DNA of 64,000 nucleotides. Source: JAJAZB01 sp965249815. GTDB taxonomy: Bacteria > Bacteroidota > Bacteroidia > Cytophagales > Spirosomataceae. This document shows positions 18,188 through 27,069 of the stretch, one piece after another. The first letter of the stretch is position 1. Each line of letters opens with the position of its first letter. Location: contig CBDFMV010000003.1 in NCBI GenBank assembly GCA_965249815.1, positions 124,001 to 188,000 of the forward strand, written 5' to 3'. The position numbers were made by a program, and so were the translations under genes. The notes under the pieces are model-generated. The model was not told the DNA's origin. It was given only the letters and a program-made list of their open reading frames with translations, and made no database searches.

Positions 18188-18607
18188 ATGCCCTCCCTCC
18201 AGCAACCCCTCGCCTACTACCACGTGCATTTCGTGCACAACCGCTCGCTGGGTCAACCGCCACTGCACACCCGCATGCGCTTCATCCAGTTTCGCTTCGG
18301 AGTGCCTTCGTCCGGTCAGCCCTGGGGCGGGTTTACGATTCGCTTCGTGGCCGACGGCAGCGCCTCGACCGGCACGCTGACCAAGAATGGGGGTGGTGCC
18401 TACGAGGCCGATGTGCGCGTGCCGGTGGGGGAATACGCCGACTACGCCGATTTGCTGCGCAACGAGCAACCTGTGCTGGTGTGGATTGATTACGACACCG
18501 AACCCGCCGTAGGGCAAACTGTGTCGATTAAAAACTGGTCGCTTTCCAGCGGCAACGAACCCCTCGGGGAAGGACCGAAGGACACCTCAGGTCCGGGAAT
18601 CCAGTGA
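18188..18607 (+). CDS. Hypothetical protein, beta-rich
   Basis: A 139-residue protein without signal peptide or membrane segment. It alternates strands and Gly-rich turns (RFIQFRFGVPSSGQPWGGFTIRFVADGSASTGTLTKNGGGAYEADV) and ends in a polar tail. I recognise no family. It is flanked by the truncated secreted gene upstream and, on the other strand, by the ROK kinase. Codon use matches neighbours, which supports a real gene. Confidence 0.55.
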   Translation: MPSLQQPLAYYHVHFVHNRSLGQPPLHTRMRFIQFRFGVPSSGQPWGGFTIRFVADGSASTGTLTKNGGGAYEADVRVPVGEYADYADLLRNEQPVLVWIDYDTEPAVGQTVSIKNWSLSSGNEPLGEGPKDTSGPGIQ

Positions 18608-18678
18608 GATGAGAGAACAGAGTCAACGGCGGGATTGGCTGAAGGCTTTTCCTCACGTATTCACCCGCTCAGCGCGGC

Positions 18679-19617
18679 TCATTCCCCCGCTCCCACCCCA
18701 TCCTTCACGTCGAAGCAGAGCGACGCGGCCCCGAGCAGGCCCGCGTCGTTGCCGAGGGTGGCCTTGTGGATTTTCAGGGCGTTGAGGTAGTACGGCGTCA
18801 GCCAGTAGTTGAGTTGCTGCTGCACGGCGGGCATGATGTAGTCGAACGACGCCGAAAGCCCGCCGCCGATAAGGACGGTTTTGATGTCGAGAATGCGAAT
18901 AAGCGCTACGAGCGCCTCGCCGAGCATGGCACCGACTTCGTCAAGAATTCTCAGCGCCAAATCGTCGCCCGCAGCGGCGGCGGCCACGAGGCCGGTCGTG
19001 CTGATGGCCCCGCCGTCGGGCAGTTGGGTGGGGCCTTTGTACTCGGCGCGCATGGCGTTGGCCAGGTCGAGGAGTTCTTTTTTACCGATGTTGCGTTCGA
19101 GCACCTTGCCGTGGCGCGAGGGCATGTGGCCGGGTTCCATGGCGTTGCCCCCGCCGATGAACACGCGCTTGTCGATGATGGCCGCCCCCCCCACGCCGGT
19201 GCCGAGGGTAATGAAAATGTAGTCGCCGTCGAGTTCGCCTTCGCCAAAGTAAAACTCGCCGAGAGCGGCGGCGGCGGCGTCGTTTTCGAGGTAAAATTCG
19301 TGGGTCGGAAAGCGTTTTTTCAGGTACGGCACCAGCGGTGTGCCGTTGATTTCGGGAATGGCCGTGATTTCTTCCAGCGTGGTGCGGTCGCGGCTGATGG
19401 TGCCCGGCAACCCGATGCCCACCCGGGTGATTTGCTTGTAAGCCTGCAATTCGAGGGCAATGGCGTCGGCGAGGCTCTCGACAAAATGCCCCGATTCGCG
19501 CCAGGAGGCCGTATCGTGGCTGTAGAAGTTGGAGATTTTCCCCGATTGGGCGTCCACGACGCCCATTTTTACGTTGGTGCCGCCAACGTCGATGCCCAGG
19601 TACAGTTGGTTATCCAT
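18679..19617 (-). CDS. ROK-family sugar kinase (glucokinase-like)
   Basis: A 312-residue ROK protein. The N-terminal phosphate-binding loop is LGIDVGGTNVKMG; LENDAAAAALGEF carries the catalytic Asp; ITLGTGVGGAAIID is the second phosphate loop; VLIGGGLSAS is the adenosine loop. It should phosphorylate glucose or a related hexose with ATP in the cytoplasm. The segment EPGHMPSRHGKVLERNIGKKELL sits where most ROK proteins have the CxCGxxGC zinc cluster, and the cysteines are absent. Its upstream region holds a TACTTTTG promoter element and a heptad inverted repeat. Confidence 0.88.
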   Translation of the reverse strand: MDNQLYLGIDVGGTNVKMGVVDAQSGKISNFYSHDTASWRESGHFVESLADAIALELQAYKQITRVGIGLPGTISRDRTTLEEITAIPEINGTPLVPYLKKRFPTHEFYLENDAAAAALGEFYFGEGELDGDYIFITLGTGVGGAAIIDKRVFIGGGNAMEPGHMPSRHGKVLERNIGKKELLDLANAMRAEYKGPTQLPDGGAISTTGLVAAAAAGDDLALRILDEVGAMLGEALVALIRILDIKTVLIGGGLSASFDYIMPAVQQQLNYWLTPYYLNALKIHKATLGNDAGLLGAASLCFDVKDGVGAGE

Positions 19618-19652
19618 GCGAAGAAAAAACAGGTCAGGTTTGGGTTGCGGGG

Positions 19653-19660
19653 CAAAAGTA
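19653..19660 (-). promoter_or_regulatory. Candidate -7 element of the ROK kinase gene
   Basis: On the minus strand the sequence reads TACTTTTG, an exact TAnnTTTG match, 35 nt before the ATG. The heptad element lies immediately upstream, so its arm would occupy the -33 region. Confidence 0.5.
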
Positions 19661-19730
19661 GTCAGCAGTTGGCAGTTGGCGGTTGGCAGTTGTGATTATT
19701 TGCCAACTACTGACTGCCCACTGCCAACTG
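19659..19730. repeat. Heptad inverted repeat (word AGTTGGC)
   Basis: The left arm 19661-19692 is CAGTTGGC-type units. The right arm 19703-19730 is a near complement (CTGCCCACTGCCAACTG). It lies between the ROK kinase start and the SDR stop, both on the minus strand. Confidence 0.88.
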
Positions 19731-19731
19731 T

Positions 19732-20448
19732 TCAAATATCCCCCAACTGCGGGCGCATGAGGATCTCCTCGACCACCGCGCCCGGCGAAAGCTGGTAACA
19801 GGCCCAGACGAGGTCGGCCACGTCGGCGGCTTCCATGAACCGGCTGGCGGGCAGGCCGCTGCCCGCCCAACTGTCGGTGAGCGTGGCACCGGGCAGCACG
19901 GCGGTGACTTTCACGCCGTGGGGTTTGAGTTCTTCGCGCAGCACCCGGCTCAGGCCCAGCAGGGCGTGTTTGGTGATGCAGTACGAGCCGCCGTTGGTGT
20001 AGCCCAGCAGGCTGGCCGTCGAACACAGGTTGACGATGTAGCCGTGTCGCCGCTGCATCATGCCGCCCACCAGGCCGCGCGTGAGGTGGTAGGCGCTGGC
20101 GAGGTTGACAGCGAAAAGTTCTTCCAGAACGCCTTCTTCTTCGGTGTGAATCTGGCCGGGGCGAAACAGCCCGGCGTTGTTGACGAGTACGTCCACCGGG
20201 CGGTTTTGGGTATTGATGAAGGCCACGAAGGCGTCGAGTTCAGCCCGCTGGCCTAGGTCGGCGCGGAATGTTTTAAGGGTGGTTTCAGGAAATTTTTCGT
20301 TCAACTCAGCCGCTAACTGGTCCAGCGCGTCGGCGTCGCGGGCGCAGACGACGGCGTCGAAGCCGCCACGGGCGAAGCGTTCGAGGATGGCGCGGCCAAT
20401 GCCTTTGGTGCCGCCGCTGACGACGAGGAGGGGGGAAGTAGTACCCAT
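19732..20448 (-). CDS. Short-chain dehydrogenase/reductase
   Basis: A 238-residue Rossmann protein with VVSGGTKGIGRAI (cofactor loop TGxxxGxG variant), the NNAG strand (VLVNNAGLF), catalytic Ser in NLCSTASLLG and the YCITK motif (YxxxK). Oxidoreductase of unknown substrate, similar to 3-oxoacyl reductase-like and sepiapterin reductase-like SDRs. Start at 20448 gives MGTTSPLLVV; upstream in-frame ATGs run into the promoter region of the helicase. Its first codons (nt 20411-20430) recur as an exact 20-bp copy at 23179-23198 on the far side of the helicase gene. Confidence 0.88.
   Translation of the reverse strand: MGTTSPLLVVSGGTKGIGRAILERFARGGFDAVVCARDADALDQLAAELNEKFPETTLKTFRADLGQRAELDAFVAFINTQNRPVDVLVNNAGLFRPGQIHTEEEGVLEELFAVNLASAYHLTRGLVGGMMQRRHGYIVNLCSTASLLGYTNGGSYCITKHALLGLSRVLREELKPHGVKVTAVLPGATLTDSWAGSGLPASRFMEAADVADLVWACYQLSPGAVVEEILMRPQLGDI
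20411..20430. repeat. Direct repeat, copy 1 (inside SDR codons 7-13)
   Basis: This 20-nt stretch encodes LLVVSGG on the minus strand at the start of the SDR. An identical copy is at 23179-23198. The two bracket the helicase-HNH gene. Confidence 0.9.
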
Positions 20449-20608
20449 GCAAAGTAGTGAGTGCGCCGTAAAAATCGCGATGTGGCGGTTGGAAACCAGA
20501 AAAACGCCTTTATAAATTGAATTGCGGCAAATGAATTGGTAAAATTGTGAATGCACCGTTTGTCCGCCCGAAGCGAGTTGTGATAAATCCAATCAAGCCG
20601 CACGTAGC

Positions 20609-23164
20609 ATGTACCAGCACTTCGACCTATCAAAAGAACGAGCCAGTAACCCTCACTATCTGTCCAGAACTGCATTCGAGCACCAGAAAGACGCCTTCGA
20701 ACACCTGTTGAAACTATACGATTTCCGCCAACCGAGGGCAAGCATTTTGGTTTTGCCGACGGGAGCGGGTAAAACGTTCACCTCCGTAAATTGGATTTGT
20801 CGGAATGTGCTGCCCCGCAACGTGAAGGTGCTTTGGCTGGCCCAAACGGCGCATTTGCTCGAACAGGCCTACGAGGAGTTCACCAAAAACCTGCTCGAAA
20901 TCCCGCCTCAGCGCGACACGCTCAACATCCGGGTTGTATCAAGCAGTCCCGGCCACTCCAACGCCTCGCAAATCGAGGTTTCTGACGACGTGCTGATCCT
21001 CACCGTTCAAACCGCCATCAGCAACTACGAAACCACGGCCCTCGATGGCCGGGGAGCGCGGGTTGTTACGCAATTCGAGCAATTCCTCGAAAACGCCGCC
21101 CAGACAGGCCTTTTCCTGGTTCTCGACGAAGCCCACCACGCGCCGGCTTACGGTTGCCGGAACCTGTTGATTGGCGGAACCAATATTGCGCGGGGGATTC
21201 GGCAGCGGGTTCCCAACGCCAATTTCTTGGGCCTGACGGCGACGCCCACGTACAGCGATGCTTCCCGTCGCGGATGGCTTTGGAAAATTTTCAAGGATGG
21301 TATCGTGTACGAAGTCGGTAAAACCCGGCTTCAGAAAGAAGGTATTCTGGCCATTGCGCAGTACCACCAGAAGGAGACGGGCGAAACGTTTGAACTCCCG
21401 GAAGCCGACTACCAGCAAATCGTCCGCGAGCACAAAGACCTGCCAGACTGGTTGGTGGGTAAAATGGCCGAAAGCAGCGTCCGGAATGCGTCCATCGCGC
21501 AGGAATACGTGACCAATCGCGCCTTGTACGGCAAAACCATCGTCTTTGCCGACCGGTGGTACCAGTGCGTTGATCTCGTACAAAACCTGCTCAAGGCCGG
21601 TGTACGAGCCGACGCCGTGTTCTCAAAAGTGGACGGCACGGCAGGCACCGCCGACGAACGCAACCGTAACCGAACGACGGATAATGGCGAGATTCTCAAA
21701 AAATTCAAGGCCAACGAACTAGATGTGCTCGTGAACGTCAAAATGCTCACCGAAGGCACCGACGTGCCCGACGTGGACACCGTGTTCGTAACCCGCCAGA
21801 CGACCAGCCAGATTTTGCTCACGCAAATGACTGGCCGGGCCTTACGCGGGACGAAGGCCCAGAAAGACGGCAAGAAGAAGGACATTGCCCACCTCGTCTT
21901 TTTCACTGATTCCTGGCGGCGGGTGCTGCCCTTCGCCACCTTGAACGGTGGCGTGGAAGAAGCCGAACCCAAAGTAAGGGGCCGGTACCCGATGGAATGG
22001 ATTTCGATTCGGCTGGTGGAGGAGCTTTCCCGGCAACTCGACCGGGGACAGGTCGTAGCCAGCCAGCCTTTTTTATCGTATTTGCCGGTGGGCTGGTACG
22101 AAACTGAAGTAACCACCGCCGTAGACGACGACCTGGTTACGTTCCAGGAGTTTGTGCTGGTTGCGGAGGAAAATCAGCCGAGGTTCGAGCGTTTTCTGAA
22201 CGACATTCACCGTTCGCTACGCCCGGAATGGGAAGACGAAAAGCTACCGGAAGAAACCATGCGCCAGCAGGGCATTCGGTGGGTAGCTGACTATTTTGCG
22301 GACGTGGAGGATGGTACAAAAACCCTTGATTACGAGTTGATAAAACTGGCTCGGCACGTCGGACAATCGAAAACGATTCCGCCCTTTGTACCCTTTAAAC
22401 TTCGCGATAACCATGATTTGAGCGCGCTGGCGCGGCAGGCGATTGAAAATCGGATGGGTCCTTGGGAAATTGACGAATGGTTAAGTCAGGAATTCGATAC
22501 TTCTGAGAAACTTTGGCGGGTCTTTTACAAAGATTTTTACCGATTTTCTTCGGCCTTCAACGCCGAATGCCAGCGGGAACTGGCATTACTCAAACATGGA
22601 GTGGCACCCAAGTTGGTATTTGAGACGCCGGAGATTGCCTTACAGGCCAGGGAACCTGATGAACAGGTGAAGTTGAACGTTTTCAGGCGGGATGGCTACA
22701 CTTGCCAGTGTTGCGGAAAGCAGATTGACAAAAGCAAGAAACGGCAACTCCGGGATTTACACATTGACCACATTTTACCTTACAAATTCGGGGGTCTTTC
22801 CGTTGAAGATAACCTGCAAATACTTTGTGCCATTTGCAACCAAAACAAGGGCATTAATGAAATCAATTTTCGTTTGCAACGAACAAAACTTACTCAACCT
22901 AAGCACCTTGAACTATTTGATCTGGACGAGGCAGAGCCATTCGAGTTAACGCTACGTCGGATTGTCAACTTTTTTTACCACTGCAAGGCCGTGCTTGCAA
23001 TTGAACTTTCCAACGACGGACGCAGCAGATATGCCAAAACATGGGAGATTGAACTTTATCCAGGCAACCACCCTGAATGGTTGGCACAACATGAGTCAGA
23101 GTTGGTGGGTTTTGTTCGGGAACGATTGGGCTACGAAAAATTACAGCATTTCGTAATCAAGTAA
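20609..23164 (+). CDS. SF2 DEAD/DEAH helicase fused to an HNH nuclease
   Basis: An 851-residue fusion. Helicase motifs: Walker A PTGAGKT (residues about 51-57), DEAH in LVLDEAHHAP, SAT-type LTATPTY, and motif VI QMTGRALRG. A C-terminal HNH domain (about 695-760) has two CxxC-like pairs (CQCCGK and CAICNQNKG) around HIDHILPYKFGG, the usual metal site. The architecture resembles UvrB/type I R-subunit-like helicases with a nuclease tail and suggests a DNA-targeting defence or repair protein acting alone. GC drops in the C-terminal third. It is bracketed by a 20-bp direct repeat of SDR coding sequence, so it looks like an inserted island. Confidence 0.85.
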   Translation: MYQHFDLSKERASNPHYLSRTAFEHQKDAFEHLLKLYDFRQPRASILVLPTGAGKTFTSVNWICRNVLPRNVKVLWLAQTAHLLEQAYEEFTKNLLEIPPQRDTLNIRVVSSSPGHSNASQIEVSDDVLILTVQTAISNYETTALDGRGARVVTQFEQFLENAAQTGLFLVLDEAHHAPAYGCRNLLIGGTNIARGIRQRVPNANFLGLTATPTYSDASRRGWLWKIFKDGIVYEVGKTRLQKEGILAIAQYHQKETGETFELPEADYQQIVREHKDLPDWLVGKMAESSVRNASIAQEYVTNRALYGKTIVFADRWYQCVDLVQNLLKAGVRADAVFSKVDGTAGTADERNRNRTTDNGEILKKFKANELDVLVNVKMLTEGTDVPDVDTVFVTRQTTSQILLTQMTGRALRGTKAQKDGKKKDIAHLVFFTDSWRRVLPFATLNGGVEEAEPKVRGRYPMEWISIRLVEELSRQLDRGQVVASQPFLSYLPVGWYETEVTTAVDDDLVTFQEFVLVAEENQPRFERFLNDIHRSLRPEWEDEKLPEETMRQQGIRWVADYFADVEDGTKTLDYELIKLARHVGQSKTIPPFVPFKLRDNHDLSALARQAIENRMGPWEIDEWLSQEFDTSEKLWRVFYKDFYRFSSAFNAECQRELALLKHGVAPKLVFETPEIALQAREPDEQVKLNVFRRDGYTCQCCGKQIDKSKKRQLRDLHIDHILPYKFGGLSVEDNLQILCAICNQNKGINEINFRLQRTKLTQPKHLELFDLDEAEPFELTLRRIVNFFYHCKAVLAIELSNDGRSRYAKTWEIELYPGNHPEWLAQHESELVGFVRERLGYEKLQHFVIK

Positions 23165-23178
23165 CACCTGCCCTAACA

Positions 23179-23198
23179 CCGCCGCTGACGACGAGGAG
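23179..23198. repeat. Direct repeat, copy 2 (decayed SDR start)
   Basis: Identical to 20411-20430. Read on the minus strand it gives LLVVSGG and then runs into a stop, so it is a fragment of an SDR 5' end without its gene. It marks the right edge of the helicase-HNH island. Confidence 0.9.
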
Positions 23199-23283
23199 TA
23201 GTGGCCTTCGAGGAAACGGTTTGCGATTCGACCGCAAAAAACAGACTTTTGGGCGAATTACACCGCTGTCTTCTCCATTTCCC

Positions 23284-24006
23284 ATGAAACGAACCTGCCT
23301 ACTGGTGTTTGCCAGCCTGCTGCTCGCCACCGCCGCCCGCAGCCAGACCGCCCCCCGGTTTTACGTAGCCCTGAAGGGTGGGCTGAGTTTTCCCATCGTT
23401 GCGTTCGCGTCGGCGGAAGACCAGCAGAAAGCCGAACTGGCCAACCTGGGGCCGAATGGAACCCTCGCGGCGGGCTTCCGGGTGGCGGGCAACTTCAGCC
23501 TCGGCCTCACCCTCGGCGGCTGGATCAACCCGGTGAGCAACACCCGCGCCCTCACCAAAATGCGCGACGTGTACCCCTCGTTTAATTTCAGCCAGGCCTC
23601 GGCGGGAAGCTGGCGCGTGGGGATGGCGCTGCTCACGCCCTCGTACCTGTTTGCCCTCAACCCCGGTCTGGCGCTGGACCTGCGCCTGCACGGCGGCGTA
23701 CTGCGGGCCGATTACCCCTGGCTGAAGGCCACCGGCTCCGTCGGCGGCTTTACCTTCGACGCCGATGTGCAACGCGTAAGCGCCACGGCGGCGGCTTTCG
23801 GGGCTGGGGCCGATTTGCGGCTGCACCTCACCGGCCCCCTGCACCTGCTCGTGGGCGGCGATGTGATTGCCGCCGTACCAAAGTTTCCCGAAGGGAGCCT
23901 GAAGGCCACCGTCGGCCCGCAGGCCGTCGACCTGCCGCGCCCGTCGTATTCGCAGCGCGTCAACAGCCTCAACGCCCACGTTGGGCTGGCTTTTTACGTT
24001 CGGTAA
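23284..24006 (+). CDS. Outer membrane beta-barrel protein, unknown
   Basis: A 240-residue protein with a signal peptide (MKRTCLLVFASLLLATAARSQ) and alternating amphipathic strands ending in an aromatic C-terminal strand (LNAHVGLAFYVR), typical of small 8-stranded outer membrane barrels. No further family recognised. Start taken at 23284, which begins the signal peptide. It lies just beyond the right repeat of the helicase island, 97 nt upstream of the MlaE-type permease gene. Confidence 0.75.
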   Translation: MKRTCLLVFASLLLATAARSQTAPRFYVALKGGLSFPIVAFASAEDQQKAELANLGPNGTLAAGFRVAGNFSLGLTLGGWINPVSNTRALTKMRDVYPSFNFSQASAGSWRVGMALLTPSYLFALNPGLALDLRLHGGVLRADYPWLKATGSVGGFTFDADVQRVSATAAAFGAGADLRLHLTGPLHLLVGGDVIAAVPKFPEGSLKATVGPQAVDLPRPSYSQRVNSLNAHVGLAFYVR

Positions 24007-24035
24007 ACCTTTTTGGTCGTTCGTTTGTACTGGTA

Positions 24036-24057
24036 GCCGTGGGCTAAAGCCCACGGC
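24036..24057. repeat. Perfect 22-nt palindrome
   Basis: GCCGTGGGC, then TAAA, then GCCCACGGC: a 9-bp stem with a 4-nt loop. A weaker CCACG/CGTGG stem follows at 24076-24095. It lies between the barrel protein and the permease gene and could act as a terminator or attenuator. Confidence 0.8.
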
Positions 24058-24103
24058 CCGACTGCTCCCCAAACCCCACGGATACCCACCCGTGGCCCTT
24101 CGT

Positions 24104-24832
24104 ATGTCGAATTTAGGACGCTACTTTTTGTTTCTGGGCAACCTGTTCCGCAACCGCGAGAAGGTGGGCGTGTACCTCCGCCAGATTTTTGACGAAGCCG
24201 TGCTGATCGGCATCGATTCGATCTTCATCGTCGCCATCGTCAGCACGTTCATCGGGGCGGTGACGTGCGTACAAACGGCCTACAACCTGGTCAGTCCGCT
24301 CATTCCCAATTACGTCATCAGCCTGATTGTCCGCGACATGACGCTGCTCGAACTGGCCCCGACGATCACGTGCATCGTGCTGTCGGGCAAGGTCGGCTCC
24401 AACATCGCCGGTACGCTGGGCACCATGCGCGTGACCGAGCAAATCGACGCGCTCGAAGTGATGGGCATCAATTCGACGTCGTACCTGGTGCTGCCGAAAA
24501 TCGTAGCGGCCATGCTGGTGTTCCCGATGCTGGTGGTGCTGGCGGGTTTCCTGTCGATCTACGGCGGCTACCTCGCCGGTACGCTCGCGGGCGTGATCAC
24601 GCCCGAAGAGTACATTTATGGCATCCGCTCCGATTTCAACCAGTTCAACATTCCGTTTGCGCTCATCAAGTCGGTGGTGTTTGCCTTTCTGATTGCCTCC
24701 ATTTCGGCCTTTCAGGGCTACTACACCAGCGGCGGGGCGCTCGAGGTGGGCCGGGCCAGCACCACGGCCGTCACCAACAGTTGCATCTCGGTGCTGGTGG
24801 CGGATTATTTGCTGGCGCAACTTCTTTTGTGA
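24104..24832 (+). CDS. mlaE: MlaE-family lipid ABC transporter permease
   Basis: A 242-residue inner membrane protein with about five membrane helices and the family blocks LELAPTITCIVLSGKVGSNIAGTLGTMRVTEQIDALEVMGIN and SISAFQGYYTSGGALEVGRASTTAVT. It forms the membrane part of a phospholipid transporter between the membranes. Start at ATG 24104. The ATPase partner gene follows after a repeat of about 85 nt. The stop TGA (24830-24832) lies inside the left arm of that repeat. No MCE-domain (MlaD) gene is visible in the window. Confidence 0.9.
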   Translation: MSNLGRYFLFLGNLFRNREKVGVYLRQIFDEAVLIGIDSIFIVAIVSTFIGAVTCVQTAYNLVSPLIPNYVISLIVRDMTLLELAPTITCIVLSGKVGSNIAGTLGTMRVTEQIDALEVMGINSTSYLVLPKIVAAMLVFPMLVVLAGFLSIYGGYLAGTLAGVITPEEYIYGIRSDFNQFNIPFALIKSVVFAFLIASISAFQGYYTSGGALEVGRASTTAVTNSCISVLVADYLLAQLLL

Positions 24833-24917
24833 AAGGTAAGCGGTGAGATGTAAGATGGTTTCAACTGCATTTTCATCTCACCGCGCGGCGGCCGCTTCTC
24901 ACCTTTCACCTCTCACT
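24829..24917. repeat. Heptad inverted repeat (word GTGAAAG/GTAAGCG/GTGAGAT)
   Basis: The left arm 24829-24850 (GTGAAAG GTAAGCG GTGAGAT) faces 24874-24917 (ATCTCACC...CTTCTCACCTTTCACCTCTCAC). It lies inside the presumed mlaE-mlaF operon and supplies the permease stop codon. Its length makes it a candidate attenuator between subunit genes. Confidence 0.88.
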
Positions 24918-24921
24918 AGAA

Positions 24922-25665
24922 ATGATCGAAATCCAAAACATTTCCAAAGCCTTCAACGGGCGGCAGGTGTTGGAAAACATCGGGGGGAAATTCCTTGATT
25001 CCAACACCAGCCTCATCATCGGAGGCAGCGGCACGGGCAAAAGCGTGCTGCTGAAGTGCATCATTGGCCTGGTGAAACCCGAAACCGGCCGGGTGCTTTA
25101 CGACGGGCGCGATTTCTGGGGAGCCGACCCGGACGTGCAGAAAGACGTCCGCCGCGAAATGGGCGTGCTCTTTCAAGGCAGCGCGTTGTTCGACTCGAAA
25201 ACTGTGCTGGAAAACGTGAAATTCCCCCTCGACATGCTTACGGCCCAGAGCGACGAGGAAAAAATTGAACGGGCGCAGTTTTGCCTCCAGCGCGTGGGCC
25301 TCGAAGGGGCGGGCGACCGGATGCCGTCGGAGATTTCGGGCGGGATGAAAAAGCGCGTGGGCATCGCCCGGGCCATCGTCATGAACCCCAGGTACCTGTT
25401 CTGCGACGAACCCAACTCCGGCCTCGACCCGCTCACGAGCGTGAAAATCGACGATCTCATCAAGGAAATCACCGACGAGTACAACATCACGACGGTGGTC
25501 ATCACCCACGACATGAACTCGGTGATGGGCATCGGTGAGTACATCATGTTTCTTTACCAGGGCCGCAAATTGTGGGAAGGCGACAGCGCCACCATCACCG
25601 ACACCACCGTGCCCGAATTGCAGGAGTTTCTGTTCTCGAACAAATTGCTGCGGGACATGAAGTGA
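24922..25665 (+). CDS. mlaF: MlaF-family ABC transporter ATP-binding protein
   Basis: A 247-residue ATPase with Walker A GGSGTGKSV (residues about 34-42), signature ISGGMKKRV, Walker B YLFCDEPNSGLDP and a switch His in VITHDMNSV. The DEPNSGLDP form and the MKKRV signature are typical of the phospholipid-transport (Ttg2A/MlaF) branch. Works with the permease encoded upstream. Confidence 0.92.
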   Translation: MIEIQNISKAFNGRQVLENIGGKFLDSNTSLIIGGSGTGKSVLLKCIIGLVKPETGRVLYDGRDFWGADPDVQKDVRREMGVLFQGSALFDSKTVLENVKFPLDMLTAQSDEEKIERAQFCLQRVGLEGAGDRMPSEISGGMKKRVGIARAIVMNPRYLFCDEPNSGLDPLTSVKIDDLIKEITDEYNITTVVITHDMNSVMGIGEYIMFLYQGRKLWEGDSATITDTTVPELQEFLFSNKLLRDMK

Positions 25666-25806
25666 TTGGGTCCGTTGGCTGACGCTTTGGATGGCGTCGT
25701 CGTGTTCGGTGCGGGGTAAACCACGTTTTTTTACGGCTGCTTTTGCCAAAATTCCGCGCGTTGGCCGAATCGTTTCAACCCCATCTGGTTTACGTTATCG
25801 TCTGAA

Positions 25807-26355
25807 ATGGCTCGTTTAACCCTCAAAACCGGCGCGACCTGCCTCGCCCGCTCGTTGGCAGCCGCCGATGAACCCGCGTTGCTGGCTTACCTCACCAGCC
25901 TTTCCGACGAAAGCCGCTCGCGCTTCGGGCCGCACCCCTTCGACCCGGAAACGGTGCGCCATATTTGCCAAAACCTCCCCACTGACGAGGTGCTGCGCTA
26001 CGTGGCCATTTCGCCCAAAAATGAAATCGTCGCCTATTTTCTGGTCAAAAAAGGCACGCTTCCCGCCGACCGGCAACGCTACGAAAACGCCGGTTTGGCG
26101 CTGAACGAAGCCGAAACCTGCACCTTCGCCCCCTCGGTGGCCGATGCCTGGCAGGGCAGCGGACTGGGCAACGCGTTGTTTGGTTTTATTCTCAAGGAGT
26201 TACGACCTTTCGCCTTCAAAAAAATGCTACTCTGGGGCGGCGTTCAGGCCAGCAACGCGCGGGCCATCCGCTACTACACCCGGCACGGCTTCGCGGGGGT
26301 GGGCCGGTTCTGGCACGGGGGAAAAGACAACCTCGACATGGAGAAAGCAATTTAG
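25807..26355 (+). CDS. GNAT-family N-acetyltransferase
   Basis: A 182-residue single-domain acetyltransferase. The acetyl-CoA loop is APSVADAWQGSGLGNALFGFIL (Q/RxxGxG/A as QGSGLG), and the late helix is NARAIRYYTRHGFAGVGRF. The acceptor is unknown. Start at ATG 25807. Stands alone between the ABC operon and a small cytochrome gene. Confidence 0.85.
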   Translation: MARLTLKTGATCLARSLAAADEPALLAYLTSLSDESRSRFGPHPFDPETVRHICQNLPTDEVLRYVAISPKNEIVAYFLVKKGTLPADRQRYENAGLALNEAETCTFAPSVADAWQGSGLGNALFGFILKELRPFAFKKMLLWGGVQASNARAIRYYTRHGFAGVGRFWHGGKDNLDMEKAI

Positions 26356-26514
26356 CGGGAAGTTGTAAATTGAGGCAAAAAATAGGGAAGCCTATGGCCC
26401 GCCGCGATTTTACCCTCCTGACCTATTGCTCTACGAGCAGTTCACCCGCGACGGGGACGCCTTCCACACCAACCAGCGCGGAGGAACTGGGCCGGTCGTA
26501 GTTTTTACGAACAG

Positions 26515-26566
26515 GAACACGGATTTACACTGATTTTATCCGTGAAAATCCGTCGAATCCGTGTTC
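26515..26566. repeat. Inverted repeat (AACACGGATT type)
   Basis: GAACACGGATT (26515-26525) and AATCCGTGTTC (26556-26566) are complementary, with a second GATTTT/AAAATC stem inside. The gap before it (26356-26514) contains no supported gene, only a short Arg/Ser-rich open frame. Confidence 0.85.
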
Positions 26567-26580
26567 CCCTTCTTACCCAT

Positions 26581-26988
26581 ATGAAAAAAATCTTCTTCCT
26601 GGCCGTCATCGCCTTTTCCTGCCAAAGCAAACAGGAAATCAAGCGCGACCAGTACTTCGTGGAGGGGCTGGAACTCTACAAACTACACTGCGCCAATTGC
26701 CACCAAACCGACGGCACCGGACTGAAAAACCTCTACCCGCCCCTGGCCAATTCGGGCTATCTGACGCAGGAACGCAAAGCGAAAATCGCCTGCGCCATTC
26801 GCTACGGGCAGGCCGATTCGCTGGTCATCAAGGGCCACCGCTACACCCAGCCCATGCCCGGCAACGCCCAACTTCAACCCCTCGACATCGCCGAAATCAC
26901 GACGTTCATCTACAACCAGTGGGGCAACGAAAAAACCACCACCGAAACGGCGGACGTGAAAATATGGCTGGAAGGATGTGGGAAGTAG
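26581..26988 (+). CDS. Small c-type cytochrome lipoprotein
   Basis: A 135-residue protein. The signal MKKIFFLAVIAFSC ends in a lipobox (AFSC), so it should be anchored at a membrane. One haem motif CANCH (HCANCHQTDGTG) and a distal Met in QPMPG give a mono-haem class I cytochrome of electron-carrier type. Start at ATG 26581; upstream in-frame codons are read from the AACACGGATT repeat and would spoil the lipoprotein signal. Electron partner unknown. Confidence 0.88.
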   Translation: MKKIFFLAVIAFSCQSKQEIKRDQYFVEGLELYKLHCANCHQTDGTGLKNLYPPLANSGYLTQERKAKIACAIRYGQADSLVIKGHRYTQPMPGNAQLQPLDIAEITTFIYNQWGNEKTTTETADVKIWLEGCGK

Positions 26989-26992
26989 TGTA

Positions 26993-27060
26993 AGGTTTAA
27001 CGTTCGAGGTTTAACGTGAAGTGTCGGCTTGCGTTTGGAGTTTTCTTAAACGTTAAACCT
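26993..27060. repeat. Heptad inverted repeat (word TTTAACG)
   Basis: AGGTTTAACGTTCGAGGTTTAACG (26993-27016) against CTTAAACGTTAAACCT (27045-27060). It lies between the convergent cytochrome and lptC genes, just past both stops. Confidence 0.85.
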
Positions 27061-27069
27061 GAAACTCCC

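Noticed and set aside
26396..26514. Possible gene remnant before the cytochrome
   Set aside because: One short frame has no start, length or motif; too weak to call.
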